Assembly: GCF_002934545.1 (NCBI RefSeq)
Contig: NZ_PTJA01000004.1
Coordinates: 248,001 to 312,000 of the forward strand
Length of the DNA: 64,000 nucleotides
Direction: 5' to 3'
From: Lacrimispora xylanisolvens
GTDB taxonomy: Bacteria > Bacillota > Clostridia > Lachnospirales > Lachnospiraceae
This document shows, piece by piece, positions 26,271-34,199 of this stretch. Position numbers and translations under genes: made by a program. Every line of letters starts with the position of its first letter. Within the stretch, counting starts at the first letter, position 1. The notes beneath the pieces were generated by a model, which saw only the letters and a list, made by a program, of their open reading frames with translations, searched no databases and was not told the origin of the DNA.

Positions 26271-27033
26271 ATACGATCCTCCAGACAGCCGAGGCTGCAA
26301 TCAGAAGAGCCATAAGAATCATAAACCCTTTGTCTCCTCCCGATAGCCGGTCCTCTCTTAAAAATGTCTTTTTATTTTTAGAGCCAAACCCTCTGACCTC
26401 AAGAGCGATCGCCCGTTCTCTGGTATTGATGAGGGAACTGCTGACTACTGGAGAAATCAGGGGAATAAATGCCTTAGCTCTGGTAAATAAACTTCCTTCG
26501 GTTTCCATTCCCCGGCTTCTCTGGGCATCTAAAATAGTATTCATGGTTCCCATCATCTGAGGAATGATTTGAAAAACAGAGGTGATCATATATCCGAATC
26601 TGGGAGAAAAACCCGCCTGTTCCAGATCGTCTACCAGATATGCCGGTCTGGTGGTAAGAACAAATGCAGCAAAAGCCAGAAGCATATTTAAAATATTCAG
26701 ACCGATCCGGCATGCATAAAGAAGACCTTCCCTGTAAAATGCCAGGGCTCCCACTCGAAACAGGATGGTTTCATTCTCTTTGTTAAACAGACCATGGATC
26801 AAAAAAATAGTAATGAGAATGGTAAATGAAAATGCAATCAGCGGAAAAACCTTTTTAAGGATTCCTCCGCTGATTAAAAGGATCAGACTGATCGCCAGAA
26901 ACAGCCCGTACATCCACAGCGCGCCTCCAATGAGAGGCACGCTGATGGCCGCCAGAATATATACCATCTTGGCAAAGGGGTGAAGTCTGGTTAAATAGCT
27001 GTCCTTATCTACGTAGAGACTGATGCTTTTCAT
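26257..27033 (-). CDS. ECF transporter T component (EcfT/CbiQ family)
   Basis: This 258-residue membrane coupling protein has about five to six hydrophobic segments and the cytoplasmic arginine motifs DAQRSRGME and ALEVRGFGSK (Ala-Arg-Gly-type signatures) that contact the two ATPase domains. It overlaps the ATPase gene by 14 bases, which indicates coupled translation. Confidence 0.92.
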   Translation of the reverse strand: MKSISLYVDKDSYLTRLHPFAKMVYILAAISVPLIGGALWMYGLFLAISLILLISGGILKKVFPLIAFSFTILITIFLIHGLFNKENETILFRVGALAFYREGLLYACRIGLNILNMLLAFAAFVLTTRPAYLVDDLEQAGFSPRFGYMITSVFQIIPQMMGTMNTILDAQRSRGMETEGSLFTRAKAFIPLISPVVSSSLINTRERAIALEVRGFGSKNKKTFLREDRLSGGDKGFMILMALLIAASAVWRIVYGIH

Positions 27034-27048
27034 AGGAATAAACCTTTC

Positions 27049-27651
27049 TTAATCCAGAATTTCTACCTCATCATTCACATCATAAAGAGAGGTGAGTTTT
27101 TTCGGCAGTCCTTTCATAATCGCAAAAACAATAAGGACCGTAATCAGCTTGTCCGGTACATCTACAACCAGTTCATCAAGAAATGATCCCAAAAATACAG
27201 GCAGTCCGGCAGACTGGGACCAGCCAAATAAAAGATCTCCCCAAACGTTTCCGGTTGCCCCGCCCCAGAAAATCACATTTAAAGGAGTGGAGATAACAAC
27301 AGCAGTCAGTCCGGCAGCCACTGCTGTAAGTATTGCTCCTAAAAACCTTTCCATATGACCCAGTCTTGCCATAATACCCACTGCAGCTCCGATACCAAGA
27401 CTGGTGAGGGCATAGATCAAAGTAATGGAATCACCGGTGGTAAAGCCAAAAATCAGATTGTTGGCCGCTCCGCAGACAGCTCCGATTATGGGACCTCCCA
27501 GCACACCGCCGATACAGGTGCCGATGGAATCCAGCCACAGGGGAAGCTTTAAAACAGATGCAAATAGTTTTCCTAAATAATTGATTCCGATACAGGCAGG
27601 TATCAAAACAAAAGTTGCCGCGTTTAACCTGGTTTTAAATAAATGATTCAT
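27049..27651 (-). CDS. ECF transporter substrate-binding (S) component, substrate unknown
   Basis: This integral membrane protein of 200 residues has about five to six hydrophobic segments. The stretch LPLWLDSIGTCIGGVLGGPI is typical of a family of ECF S components. The ATG at 27651 is used because the GGAGG site sits 7 bases before it; the ATG at 27669 overlaps the previous stop but has no site. The adjacent nucleoside phosphorylase suggests a nucleoside substrate, and the NiaR-like gene suggests a niacin-related one such as nicotinamide riboside. This is inference only. Confidence 0.8.
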   Translation of the reverse strand: MNHLFKTRLNAATFVLIPACIGINYLGKLFASVLKLPLWLDSIGTCIGGVLGGPIIGAVCGAANNLIFGFTTGDSITLIYALTSLGIGAAVGIMARLGHMERFLGAILTAVAAGLTAVVISTPLNVIFWGGATGNVWGDLLFGWSQSAGLPVFLGSFLDELVVDVPDKLITVLIVFAIMKGLPKKLTSLYDVNDEVEILD

Positions 27652-27665
27652 CCTCAATCCTCCGT

Positions 27666-28412
27666 TCATGATTCTGATTGATCCATTCGGACAAACGCTT
27701 CCAGCGCAGTCAGGATCTCCATTTGTTCCCCTCTCATCATAGCAGATTCGCCGTCGGTGTAGCTGTTAATCTGCTCCGTCAGCTCCTCCTCAAATTCCAC
27801 CACCGTATTCAGTATGGAGGCTGTCTTTACTCCACGTAAGCCTCCGGTTACAAATACGGCCGCCGTTTCCATGTCTGATCCGAGAACGCCTTTTCCCGAC
27901 CAGTAGGCACAGATTTTTTCTTCCTCATCAATGTAGAAGCTGTCATGACTTCTGGCAATTCCCACATGAGCCGTTGCACCCAGTGCCCTGGCACTCTCCA
28001 TACAGGCGATCAATAGACCTGTATCCGGAATTGCAGGGTACCTGGAATCCACGTAAGACGACGATGCTCCGTCATCTCTGACCGCTCCGTTTACCAGAAT
28101 TAAATCTCCAAGACGGATTCCTTTTTTAAGAGCTCCGCAGCTGCCGATCCGGATCATTCCTCGTACCCCGATTCTGGAAAGTTCTTCCACAGCGATTGCT
28201 GCAGAGGCTCCTCCTATTCCGGTAGAAACCGCCATCACAGGTACTCCATGATAGAACCCTTTTATGCTTCTGTATTCCCTGTTGTAAGCAAGCTGTTCCA
28301 CATTTGTAAGGTGGGAAGCAATCCGGTCTAATCGGGCAGGATCTCCCGGCAGCAGAGCATAGGGAGCTGTCTGACTGTCTGACAGCCTGATATGGGGCAT
28401 AATTTCTGTCAA
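27666..28412 (-). CDS. Nucleoside phosphorylase (uridine phosphorylase-like)
   Basis: This member of the PNP/UDP family of about 249 residues cleaves a nucleoside with phosphate to base plus ribose-1-phosphate. LLPGDPARLDRIA and GSCGALKKGIRLGDLILV are the phosphate- and ribose-binding motifs; GSDMETAAVF is the conserved base/ribose site. The TTG at 28412 is favoured because the AAGGAG site abuts the ATG at 28421 with no spacing; the start remains uncertain. It is the first gene of the ECF operon, so the imported compound is likely split inside the cell. Confidence 0.85.
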   Translation of the reverse strand: MTEIMPHIRLSDSQTAPYALLPGDPARLDRIASHLTNVEQLAYNREYRSIKGFYHGVPVMAVSTGIGGASAAIAVEELSRIGVRGMIRIGSCGALKKGIRLGDLILVNGAVRDDGASSSYVDSRYPAIPDTGLLIACMESARALGATAHVGIARSHDSFYIDEEEKICAYWSGKGVLGSDMETAAVFVTGGLRGVKTASILNTVVEFEEELTEQINSYTDGESAMMRGEQMEILTALEAFVRMDQSES

Positions 28413-28443
28413 AACCACCATCTCCTTCCTTTTCTATTCTCTG

Positions 28444-28490
28444 AATTTAACACAAAGAAGCTGCCTTGTCAACCAATTGTCAGGTGACAA
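28444..28490 (-). promoter_or_regulatory. Promoter and likely operator of the phosphorylase-ECF operon
   Basis: Minus-strand TTGACA (28467-28472) and TAAATT (28444-28449) are 17 bases apart. Just upstream is the dyad TTGTCA-GG-TGACAA (28477-28490), with a third TTGTCA half-site overlapping the -35 box. The same bases form the arms of a hairpin (28459-28497) that may also end transcription of the gene upstream. The dyad is a candidate site for the NiaR-like regulator. Confidence 0.65.
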
Positions 28491-28524
28491 GACAGCTCTC
28501 TTTTCTATTCCTTTATAATGATGT

Positions 28525-28800
28525 TTATTTTCTCTCTGCAGCGGCCCACAGATCCTGTTTCTCCACAAACTGTTGATTGATCCATTCCAGTGCCTGCTGC
28601 CTTCCTTCTTCTGAAAAAGGAAATACTGCTTTCGTCTTTTTTTCATCGGCAGTCGCTTCGTAACAGTATGGCTGGGGGTAAACGGCGGCTTCCAGTCCTT
28701 CTTCTTCCTTTTTAATCCGATACCGCATCCCATTCATGCTTCCCGTATATGCCTCTTTTTTAAAAAACTGGATTGGAACAAATGTTTCTTTCTTTAGCAT
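28525..28800 (-). CDS. Hypothetical protein, 91 residues
   Basis: This small soluble protein (MLKKETFVPIQFFKKEAYTG...) has a pattern of alternating short strands followed by a C-terminal helix QQALEWINQQFVEKQDLW. No family is recognised. It begins 16 bases after the L,D-transpeptidase gene and may be cotranscribed with it. A ribosome site GGAGATGA is present. Confidence 0.6.
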   Translation of the reverse strand: MLKKETFVPIQFFKKEAYTGSMNGMRYRIKKEEEGLEAAVYPQPYCYEATADEKKTKAVFPFSEEGRQQALEWINQQFVEKQDLWAAAERK

Positions 28801-28815
28801 CGATCAATCATCTCC

Positions 28816-30528
28816 TTATTTAACACCCGGACCTGTTTTTTTCTTTCCTGTGGAATTGGAAACACCTGGTCCCACTTCCTGCTGCGGATTGTTTGTAACA
28901 GGCGCTTCCTGAGTGGCAGGAGTGGTTACTGCTGGTGTGGTAGGTGCTGCTGTGGTAGGCGCCGGTGTAGTAGGCGCCGCCGTTGTGGCAGCTGTTGTTG
29001 CCGGGGTAGATGCTGCCGTTGTTGGAGTTGTTGTCGGTGTGGTTCCCGCAGTTTCAGTCTTTGTTGTCCCATTAGAAGTTGTCTTAGTTTCTGTACCAGG
29101 TAAGTTGTAGCAAAGCACCGGTACTTTAGACGGAATGTTCTCAAAGAGAGTTTTGGCCATTGCCGGGGGAAGGTTTACACATCCATGGGAACCACTTGTT
29201 TTGTAAATACTGCCTCCAAACTGCTTTCGCCAGGTTGCATCATGAAACCCGATATTACCGTTAAATGGCATCCAGTAAGCAACCGGAGTTCTGTAATCTT
29301 CTCCTTTTAAAGTTGCATCCTTCTGCTTATATGTAAGGGAGTAAACGCCAGCCGGTGTTGACCAGCCTTTTGATTCATTCCCTGATACAAAATCCGTATC
29401 CAGTACCAGTTTACCATCTTTATAAAAATATAAATGCTGTGCGGTAAGGTTTACTTCTACATAAGTATTCCCATAATCATTCTCCCCGTAGCTTGCCGCC
29501 TCCTGTTTATAGGCAGGCACCCTTTCCTGACTTTCTCCCGATCGGATAATTTCTGCCAGTGCATCGGCTTCCGCACTCTGATTCATCTTCCAGCCATAGC
29601 TTCCTCCGGTTATTTTTACCGGTTTTCCGTAAGAAGTATTAAGAGTCTTTGCCTTTGATACGGTATCATACTTGGATGCCAGACCTTTTACATAGGCAGT
29701 TACTTCAGAACTGCTTAAATATGCTTTTCCGTCTTCCCCAATCCCCACCCATTTGGAAATGGTATCACCGTTTAATACTTCTCTCTTATCTCCAAATTTA
29801 TAGGTTACCTTCACGTTGGTATATCGGTTTAAGGTCTGGACCTGATTGATTAAATCCGGATTATCCGCCGTAATCTTTGGTTTTGTATAAACATCACCAT
29901 CCTCTAAGGACACTTCTGTCTTAAAGTCCGAAACAGCTGCTGCAATCAGTGATTTTACCTTCTCCGGATCCGGGCGGTTTCCATCTACTGCTGCAACAAT
30001 ATGATATCCCTTCCCAGACTCATACTGAGAAATAGTGGCATCCTGGGGTTCTTTTATCTTATCTTCCTGAAAACAGGCCAGCTTTGATACTACTTCATCA
30101 AACTGCTCCTGATTGTATTTTACCAGAGTTCCAATATCAAAATTCTGAAATTTGCTATTATGCTCTCCCCATTTTAAAGGATTCTGCTCTTCCAGAAGTT
30201 TTTCCACGCTTCCGTCAAAAACCGCTTCCATACCAATATCAGTACCTTTTATGGTCTCGGTATTATCCCCCCGTTCCTTAATTGTAATCTGGTAACCGTC
30301 AATACCGGCTGCTACCATCTTCTTAACCTCATCAATGGATTTTTTGGATGCATCCATACCGTTAATGATTGTGTTGGGGAAAAACACCTCTTTGTACTGT
30401 CTGCCCATCTGTAAATATGTAAGTGCCGCAATTAATGCGACTACGGCAACGGACCCGCCTCCGATTACAGCCAGACCCCCGATTCCCAATGACTTTTTCT
30501 TCCTGCTGTGGGGCATTTGCTTTTCCAT
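28816..30528 (-). CDS. L,D-transpeptidase with PG-binding domains and Thr/Pro-rich tail
   Basis: This 570-residue cell-wall enzyme makes 3-3 cross-links in peptidoglycan or attaches proteins to it. An N-terminal membrane segment (about 15-40) is followed by two PG_binding_4-type regions (about 50-330). The YkuD catalytic domain (about 350-480) carries the active-site cysteine in SGSHGCVNLP and the upstream HDATWR. The C-terminal 80 residues are a Thr/Ala/Pro low-complexity spacer ending in two copies of a GPGV motif. A close paralogue lies at 31281-32690. Confidence 0.92.
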   Translation of the reverse strand: MEKQMPHSRKKKSLGIGGLAVIGGGSVAVVALIAALTYLQMGRQYKEVFFPNTIINGMDASKKSIDEVKKMVAAGIDGYQITIKERGDNTETIKGTDIGMEAVFDGSVEKLLEEQNPLKWGEHNSKFQNFDIGTLVKYNQEQFDEVVSKLACFQEDKIKEPQDATISQYESGKGYHIVAAVDGNRPDPEKVKSLIAAAVSDFKTEVSLEDGDVYTKPKITADNPDLINQVQTLNRYTNVKVTYKFGDKREVLNGDTISKWVGIGEDGKAYLSSSEVTAYVKGLASKYDTVSKAKTLNTSYGKPVKITGGSYGWKMNQSAEADALAEIIRSGESQERVPAYKQEAASYGENDYGNTYVEVNLTAQHLYFYKDGKLVLDTDFVSGNESKGWSTPAGVYSLTYKQKDATLKGEDYRTPVAYWMPFNGNIGFHDATWRKQFGGSIYKTSGSHGCVNLPPAMAKTLFENIPSKVPVLCYNLPGTETKTTSNGTTKTETAGTTPTTTPTTAASTPATTAATTAAPTTPAPTTAAPTTPAVTTPATQEAPVTNNPQQEVGPGVSNSTGKKKTGPGVK

Positions 30529-30568
30529 TTATTTCCTACCTCTTTACTAGCCTTTTTATTCAGGTATT

Positions 30569-30598
30569 ATTATATCGTAAAACAACGAAATATGTCTA
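30569..30598 (-). promoter_or_regulatory. L,D-transpeptidase promoter
   Basis: Minus-strand TAGACA (30593-30598) and TATAAT (30569-30574) are 18 bases apart, about 40 bases upstream of the gene. Confidence 0.65.
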
Positions 30599-30719
30599 AA
30601 TATTTATGGTATATTTCTTGACTTTTTTATTACGATTTGACCTGACATCTCCAGAAAATTCATATTGACTTCCTGCCTTTCATAAGATATGGGTAAGAAC
30701 AATCGGAAAGAACCAATTT

Positions 30720-31223
30720 ATGGCTAATTATTCAACTGTATACGGAATTGTCGGTTCCGTTACTCCCTTTTACACCACGGTATCTGACCATAGCTGCTCC
30801 CTGCTTATTTCTGTCAATACCCAAACCATGGGGCAGATTAACTTTGTAGTTTCTCCCCAAACCTTTGTTTTGGAACAGCACACATTTGGTCAGGGTGAGC
30901 CCATTATCGGCATATATGACACCAGTGTTCCGGTTCCTTTGATCTATCCTCCCCAGTACCAGGCTGTAGTTCTGGCACAAAACACCTTCGGCTACCGGGC
31001 CGCACTGAATTATTTTGATGAAGATCTGCTAAGCGTGGATCAGACAATGAAACTAAACATTCCATCAGATGGAAGCACTCAGGTTCTTCTGGTCAATGGA
31101 CAAAATTTTGCTTATAATCCTGGAGATCACTATCTTTTTATTCTATACATGTCTGATTCCATGAATCCTTCAACGGAAGTGACCCCTCAGAAGATTATCG
31201 TATTCTGTAACTCTGATGAGTAA
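30720..31223 (+). CDS. Hypothetical protein, 167 residues
   Basis: This soluble, beta-rich protein starts MANYSTVYGIVGSVTPFYT and has no signal peptide, membrane segment or cysteine cluster. Phrases such as IVGSVTPFYT, SPQTFVLEQHTFGQGEPIIGIYD and NTFGYRAALNYFDEDLLS recall an OB-like barrel of unknown role, but I recognise no named family. It is the only plus-strand gene between two minus-strand L,D-transpeptidases. The ribosome site (GGAAAG) is weak, and a TTGACT-N17-TATGGG promoter lies just upstream. Codon use looks normal. Confidence 0.7.
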   Translation: MANYSTVYGIVGSVTPFYTTVSDHSCSLLISVNTQTMGQINFVVSPQTFVLEQHTFGQGEPIIGIYDTSVPVPLIYPPQYQAVVLAQNTFGYRAALNYFDEDLLSVDQTMKLNIPSDGSTQVLLVNGQNFAYNPGDHYLFILYMSDSMNPSTEVTPQKIIVFCNSDE

Positions 31224-31230
31224 ATGCATG

Positions 31231-31280
31231 AAAAAGCCGTCTTAACCGCCCATTTACCAGGCTGTAAGACAGCTTTTTTA
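31231..31280. terminator. Bidirectional terminator between convergent genes
   Basis: AAAAAGCCGTCTTA pairs with TAAGACAGCTTTTTT. Both strands end in T runs, serving the plus-strand hypothetical gene and the minus-strand L,D-transpeptidase. Confidence 0.9.
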
Positions 31281-32690
31281 TTAATAATGACAAATAACAG
31301 GGATTCCCGTATAGATTAAACCATAAAGGGCCTTTGCCTTTTGAGGTGGAAGGTTAATACATCCATGACTTCCACCTGTCTGGTAAATGGTTCCTCCGAA
31401 TTTGCTTCTCCAGCTGGCATCATGAAAACCGATTCCTCCATTAAAAGGCATCCAGTAATCCACATGACTTTCATATTCGTAAGTACCATCCGGCTTTTTA
31501 TCTCCCCGCAGTACGCGGTCTGTCTGCTTATAAGCAAGGGTATAGATACCTTCCGGTGTGGTAAGCTTCTTTGACACATTCCCCGTTACACAGGGAGAAT
31601 CCCATACCACACTCCCATTCTGATACAGGTACACATGCTGGGCTGCCATGTCCGCTTCCACATAAGTACTGCCCCAGTCCACATTTCGGTCAGCCGCTGC
31701 CAGACTGTACTGGGGCGTCCGCTCCTGACTCTGGCCTGTTTTTATAATAGCGATTAGAGCCTGTGTCTCCGCTTCCTGGTTTATCCGCCATCCATATGCA
31801 CCGGAAAGAGACAGATCTCTTCCATCGGTTGCTTTAAAGGCCCTGGCTTTTCCAGCCGTATCATATTTACCTGCCAGCGACTGAATGTACTCCGCAGCTT
31901 TTGTTCCATTTATATGGATTCCTGTCTGATCTGCACCATCGATCCAGGTACAAAGCTGTTCTCCGGTAAGTACTTCCGACTGACTGCCAAATAAATATGT
32001 GACTTTCATATCTCTGATCTGATTTAAGGCAGCGCATCTTGCCACCAGCTCTGAATCTGTGGATGTGACGGTCACCGTATCATAACAGTTTTTCTCTTCC
32101 AGACTGAGCTGTCTGTTCTCCTGAGTTAACGCAGCTTTCACCGCCTCATCAAGCTTCTTTCTGTTTACGCTGTTCCCCTGTACCTCAGCAATGACAGTGA
32201 AGGGCTGTCCCTCCTGCCAGGCTGAAATTCTTGCGTTCTGAGTAACCACAATATCCTTGCTGCTGACACAGGCAAGAGAATCCAGCCGTTCTTTCAGCTT
32301 CTCTTCCTGGTAGGTCACCGTACTTTTAAGGACACTGCTGTTGTCGATATCAGGACCTGCCACACGTCCGTTACTATTTTGTTGCGCCAGTATATTCTGA
32401 AGTCCATCGGTAATCACCACCTGATACTGGATATCTGATCCCTTAATCACTTCAGAGGCTCCTCCTTTTGCCTTTATGGTTAGCTGATACTCTCTTCCAT
32501 AAAAGCCTTCAATCTGTACCTTTGCCTCCTCTACAGTCATACCTCCCACCAAAACTCCGTTGATCTTTGTTCCGGGCACAAACTTAGAAGCATCATCTGC
32601 CAGTGCAACCACACTTCCTGCCAGCATAAAAACCGCCGTCAGAAAAGCAATTATCCCTACGGTACCTGCATGACTCTGTCTCCTGCTCAT
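31281..32690 (-). CDS. L,D-transpeptidase, second copy
   Basis: This 469-residue exported enzyme is built like the paralogue at 28816-30528 but without the Thr/Pro tail. It has a signal peptide or anchor (residues 1-31, ending VVALADD), two PG_binding_4-like regions, and a YkuD domain with HDASWRSKFGG and the catalytic cysteine in GGSHGCINLP near residue 450. The catalytic domain ends the protein. The two copies probably arose by duplication and later divergence. Confidence 0.92.
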   Translation of the reverse strand: MSRRQSHAGTVGIIAFLTAVFMLAGSVVALADDASKFVPGTKINGVLVGGMTVEEAKVQIEGFYGREYQLTIKAKGGASEVIKGSDIQYQVVITDGLQNILAQQNSNGRVAGPDIDNSSVLKSTVTYQEEKLKERLDSLACVSSKDIVVTQNARISAWQEGQPFTVIAEVQGNSVNRKKLDEAVKAALTQENRQLSLEEKNCYDTVTVTSTDSELVARCAALNQIRDMKVTYLFGSQSEVLTGEQLCTWIDGADQTGIHINGTKAAEYIQSLAGKYDTAGKARAFKATDGRDLSLSGAYGWRINQEAETQALIAIIKTGQSQERTPQYSLAAADRNVDWGSTYVEADMAAQHVYLYQNGSVVWDSPCVTGNVSKKLTTPEGIYTLAYKQTDRVLRGDKKPDGTYEYESHVDYWMPFNGGIGFHDASWRSKFGGTIYQTGGSHGCINLPPQKAKALYGLIYTGIPVICHY

Positions 32691-32790
32691 TCATTCAAAT
32701 CCTTTGCTGATTAGTTATTATGGAAAAATATCCCACTTCCTCCTAGGTTAGCACGATTTTATCAGAATAACAAGTATCAAAATCCACAAA

Positions 32791-33405
32791 TCATTCCGCC
32801 ACATATTTCGTCAGATCAGCCCAATGTTCCAATGCAACAGCTCCGATTTCAGGATCATACAGAATGCCCAGATTCCTTTTTATTTCTTCATAACAATACT
32901 TCAGCGAATATGCATCCCTGTATCCTCTGTCGGAGGTCATGGCATCGATGGAATCGCAGATTGAGATAATCCTGGAACCAACAGGAATTTCATCTCCCCT
33001 CAGTCCGTAAGGATAACCGTTTCCATCATACCGTTCATGGTGGTGAAGTACAATGTCTTTCAGCTCATTCAAATGACGGGATTTACTTAAAATCTGAGCA
33101 CCGGTCTGAGGGTGTTTTTTCATGGCAGCCCATTCGTCCGGAGAAAGCCTGTCCGGTTTGTTTAATACTGCATCAGGAACTCCAATTTTGCCAATATCAT
33201 GAAGATGTGCAGCAATATGAATTCGCTCCGTCTCTTCCCGATCAAGCTTTAGAAACCCGGAAAGGGCCAGCGCCATATCGCTGACCCTTTGAGAATGCCC
33301 CGCCGTATAGGGATCTTTGGCATCTAATGCGCTGACGATGCATTCGATAATTTCATGATAATCAATGCCGTTCCTGCATAACTCAAATCCTGATTCATTT
33401 TTCAT
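32791..33405 (-). CDS. Stand-alone HD-GYP phosphodiesterase
   Basis: This 204-residue protein is little more than an HD-GYP domain, which hydrolyses cyclic di-GMP or related dinucleotides. The metal motifs HSQRVSDMA, HLHDIGKIGVP and HHHERYDGNGYP with GYPYGLRGDEIP and SICDSIDAMTSDRGYR are all intact. No sensor domain is attached. It lies 45 bases after the Fur-family gene, and the gap carries a GTTAG-N6-CTAAC box, hinting at a link to metal control. Confidence 0.92.
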   Translation of the reverse strand: MKNESGFELCRNGIDYHEIIECIVSALDAKDPYTAGHSQRVSDMALALSGFLKLDREETERIHIAAHLHDIGKIGVPDAVLNKPDRLSPDEWAAMKKHPQTGAQILSKSRHLNELKDIVLHHHERYDGNGYPYGLRGDEIPVGSRIISICDSIDAMTSDRGYRDAYSLKYCYEEIKRNLGILYDPEIGAVALEHWADLTKYVAE

Positions 33406-33428
33406 GCTCTTTTTTACCTGTCTTACTG

Positions 33429-33444
33429 GTTAGCATTAGCTAAC
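33429..33444. promoter_or_regulatory. GTTAG-N6-CTAAC box before the HD-GYP gene
   Basis: GTTAGCATTAGCTAAC has the same dyad layout as two boxes at the feo genes (36425-36440 and 36957-36972). It resembles the half-sites of DtxR-type metal repressors. Confidence 0.6.
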
Positions 33445-33450
33445 TTGCAA

Positions 33451-33942
33451 TTAATAGCAACCGGCATTCTCACATCCGCAAGGTTTAATTGAAATTGAAG
33501 CGATCTTCTGATCTTCCAGATAGCCGCAAGCAGTTAAACCTGCCCGCACAACAGAATTCCAGTTTTTTGCAGAGAGATGATAAGTCGTTTCATCATCCAG
33601 CACTACCGTGCAGGCATCTTCCATGGAGCAGGTGTCGGAGTAAGCGATTTTATACATGTTCTTCCTGCTGATGGCTCCGATTTCCTCTAAAACATTAACC
33701 ATACGATAGACAGTAGCAGCTCCGATGCTCTCATCCACCCTGGAAGCTTTGTAATAGATTTCTTTACAGCTGGAACATTCATGTTCCAGAATAATATCTA
33801 AAAGTGTGAGGCGCTGCTTTGTAATTCTGCACCCCTTACCCTTTAACCGCTCAATAATAAGATCCTTCTGCATCCTGGTTCTATGATAACTTCTGGAATC
33901 AGCTACTTTTCTTTTTTCAATCATGTTTGTGTGCATTTCCAT
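33451..33942 (-). CDS. Fur-family metal-responsive regulator
   Basis: This 163-residue protein contains the Fur winged helix (GCRITKQRLTLLDIILEH, CSSCKEIYYKASRVDESIGAATVYRMVNVLEEIGAI). The C-terminal half is unlike classic Fur. It lacks the HHHH-rich metal-binding stretch and ends in ITLIK-like strands followed by CGCENAGCY, a Cys-rich tail that could bind zinc or iron. It follows feoB and the FeoB-associated gene and probably regulates them. Whether it is Fur, Zur or a Feo-specific variant cannot be told. Confidence 0.82.
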   Translation of the reverse strand: MEMHTNMIEKRKVADSRSYHRTRMQKDLIIERLKGKGCRITKQRLTLLDIILEHECSSCKEIYYKASRVDESIGAATVYRMVNVLEEIGAISRKNMYKIAYSDTCSMEDACTVVLDDETTYHLSAKNWNSVVRAGLTACGYLEDQKIASISIKPCGCENAGCY

Positions 33943-33996
33943 TTTGCCACCTCCATTAAGACGTATAATATAGTACGAAAAACAGATACCAGTCTC

Positions 33997-34134
33997 TTAG
34001 TGGCAGTGTCCGCCACAATCCTTGCACTGTCCGCCGCACTGAATGGATTTTCCGTTTTTCTTATCCCGAATCATGCTTCTGATAATCAGTGCCACCGCTC
34101 CGATGACAACTGCTGATACTGCTAACGTTCCCAT
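33997..34134 (-). CDS. FeoB-associated Cys-rich membrane protein
   Basis: A 45-residue protein follows feoB. It has one membrane helix (LAVSAVVIGAVALIIRSMI), a basic stretch RDKKNGK, and a cysteine/histidine tail CGGQCKDCGGHCH that could hand on ferrous iron. This matches the FeoB_associated family. A GGAGG site precedes the ATG at 34134. It is short and easily missed. Confidence 0.9.
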   Translation of the reverse strand: MGTLAVSAVVIGAVALIIRSMIRDKKNGKSIQCGGQCKDCGGHCH

Positions 34135-34199
34135 ATGATACCTCCTGATATCTTGAGCCTGCATAAACGTAAACCATGCAGGCTCTTATGATTACCGGA

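Noticed and set aside
28913-29110. Plus-strand Val/Ala-rich frame opposite the Thr/Pro tail of the L,D-transpeptidase
   Set aside because: It is the mirror of the low-complexity ACC/GCC codons on the minus strand and has no ribosome site.
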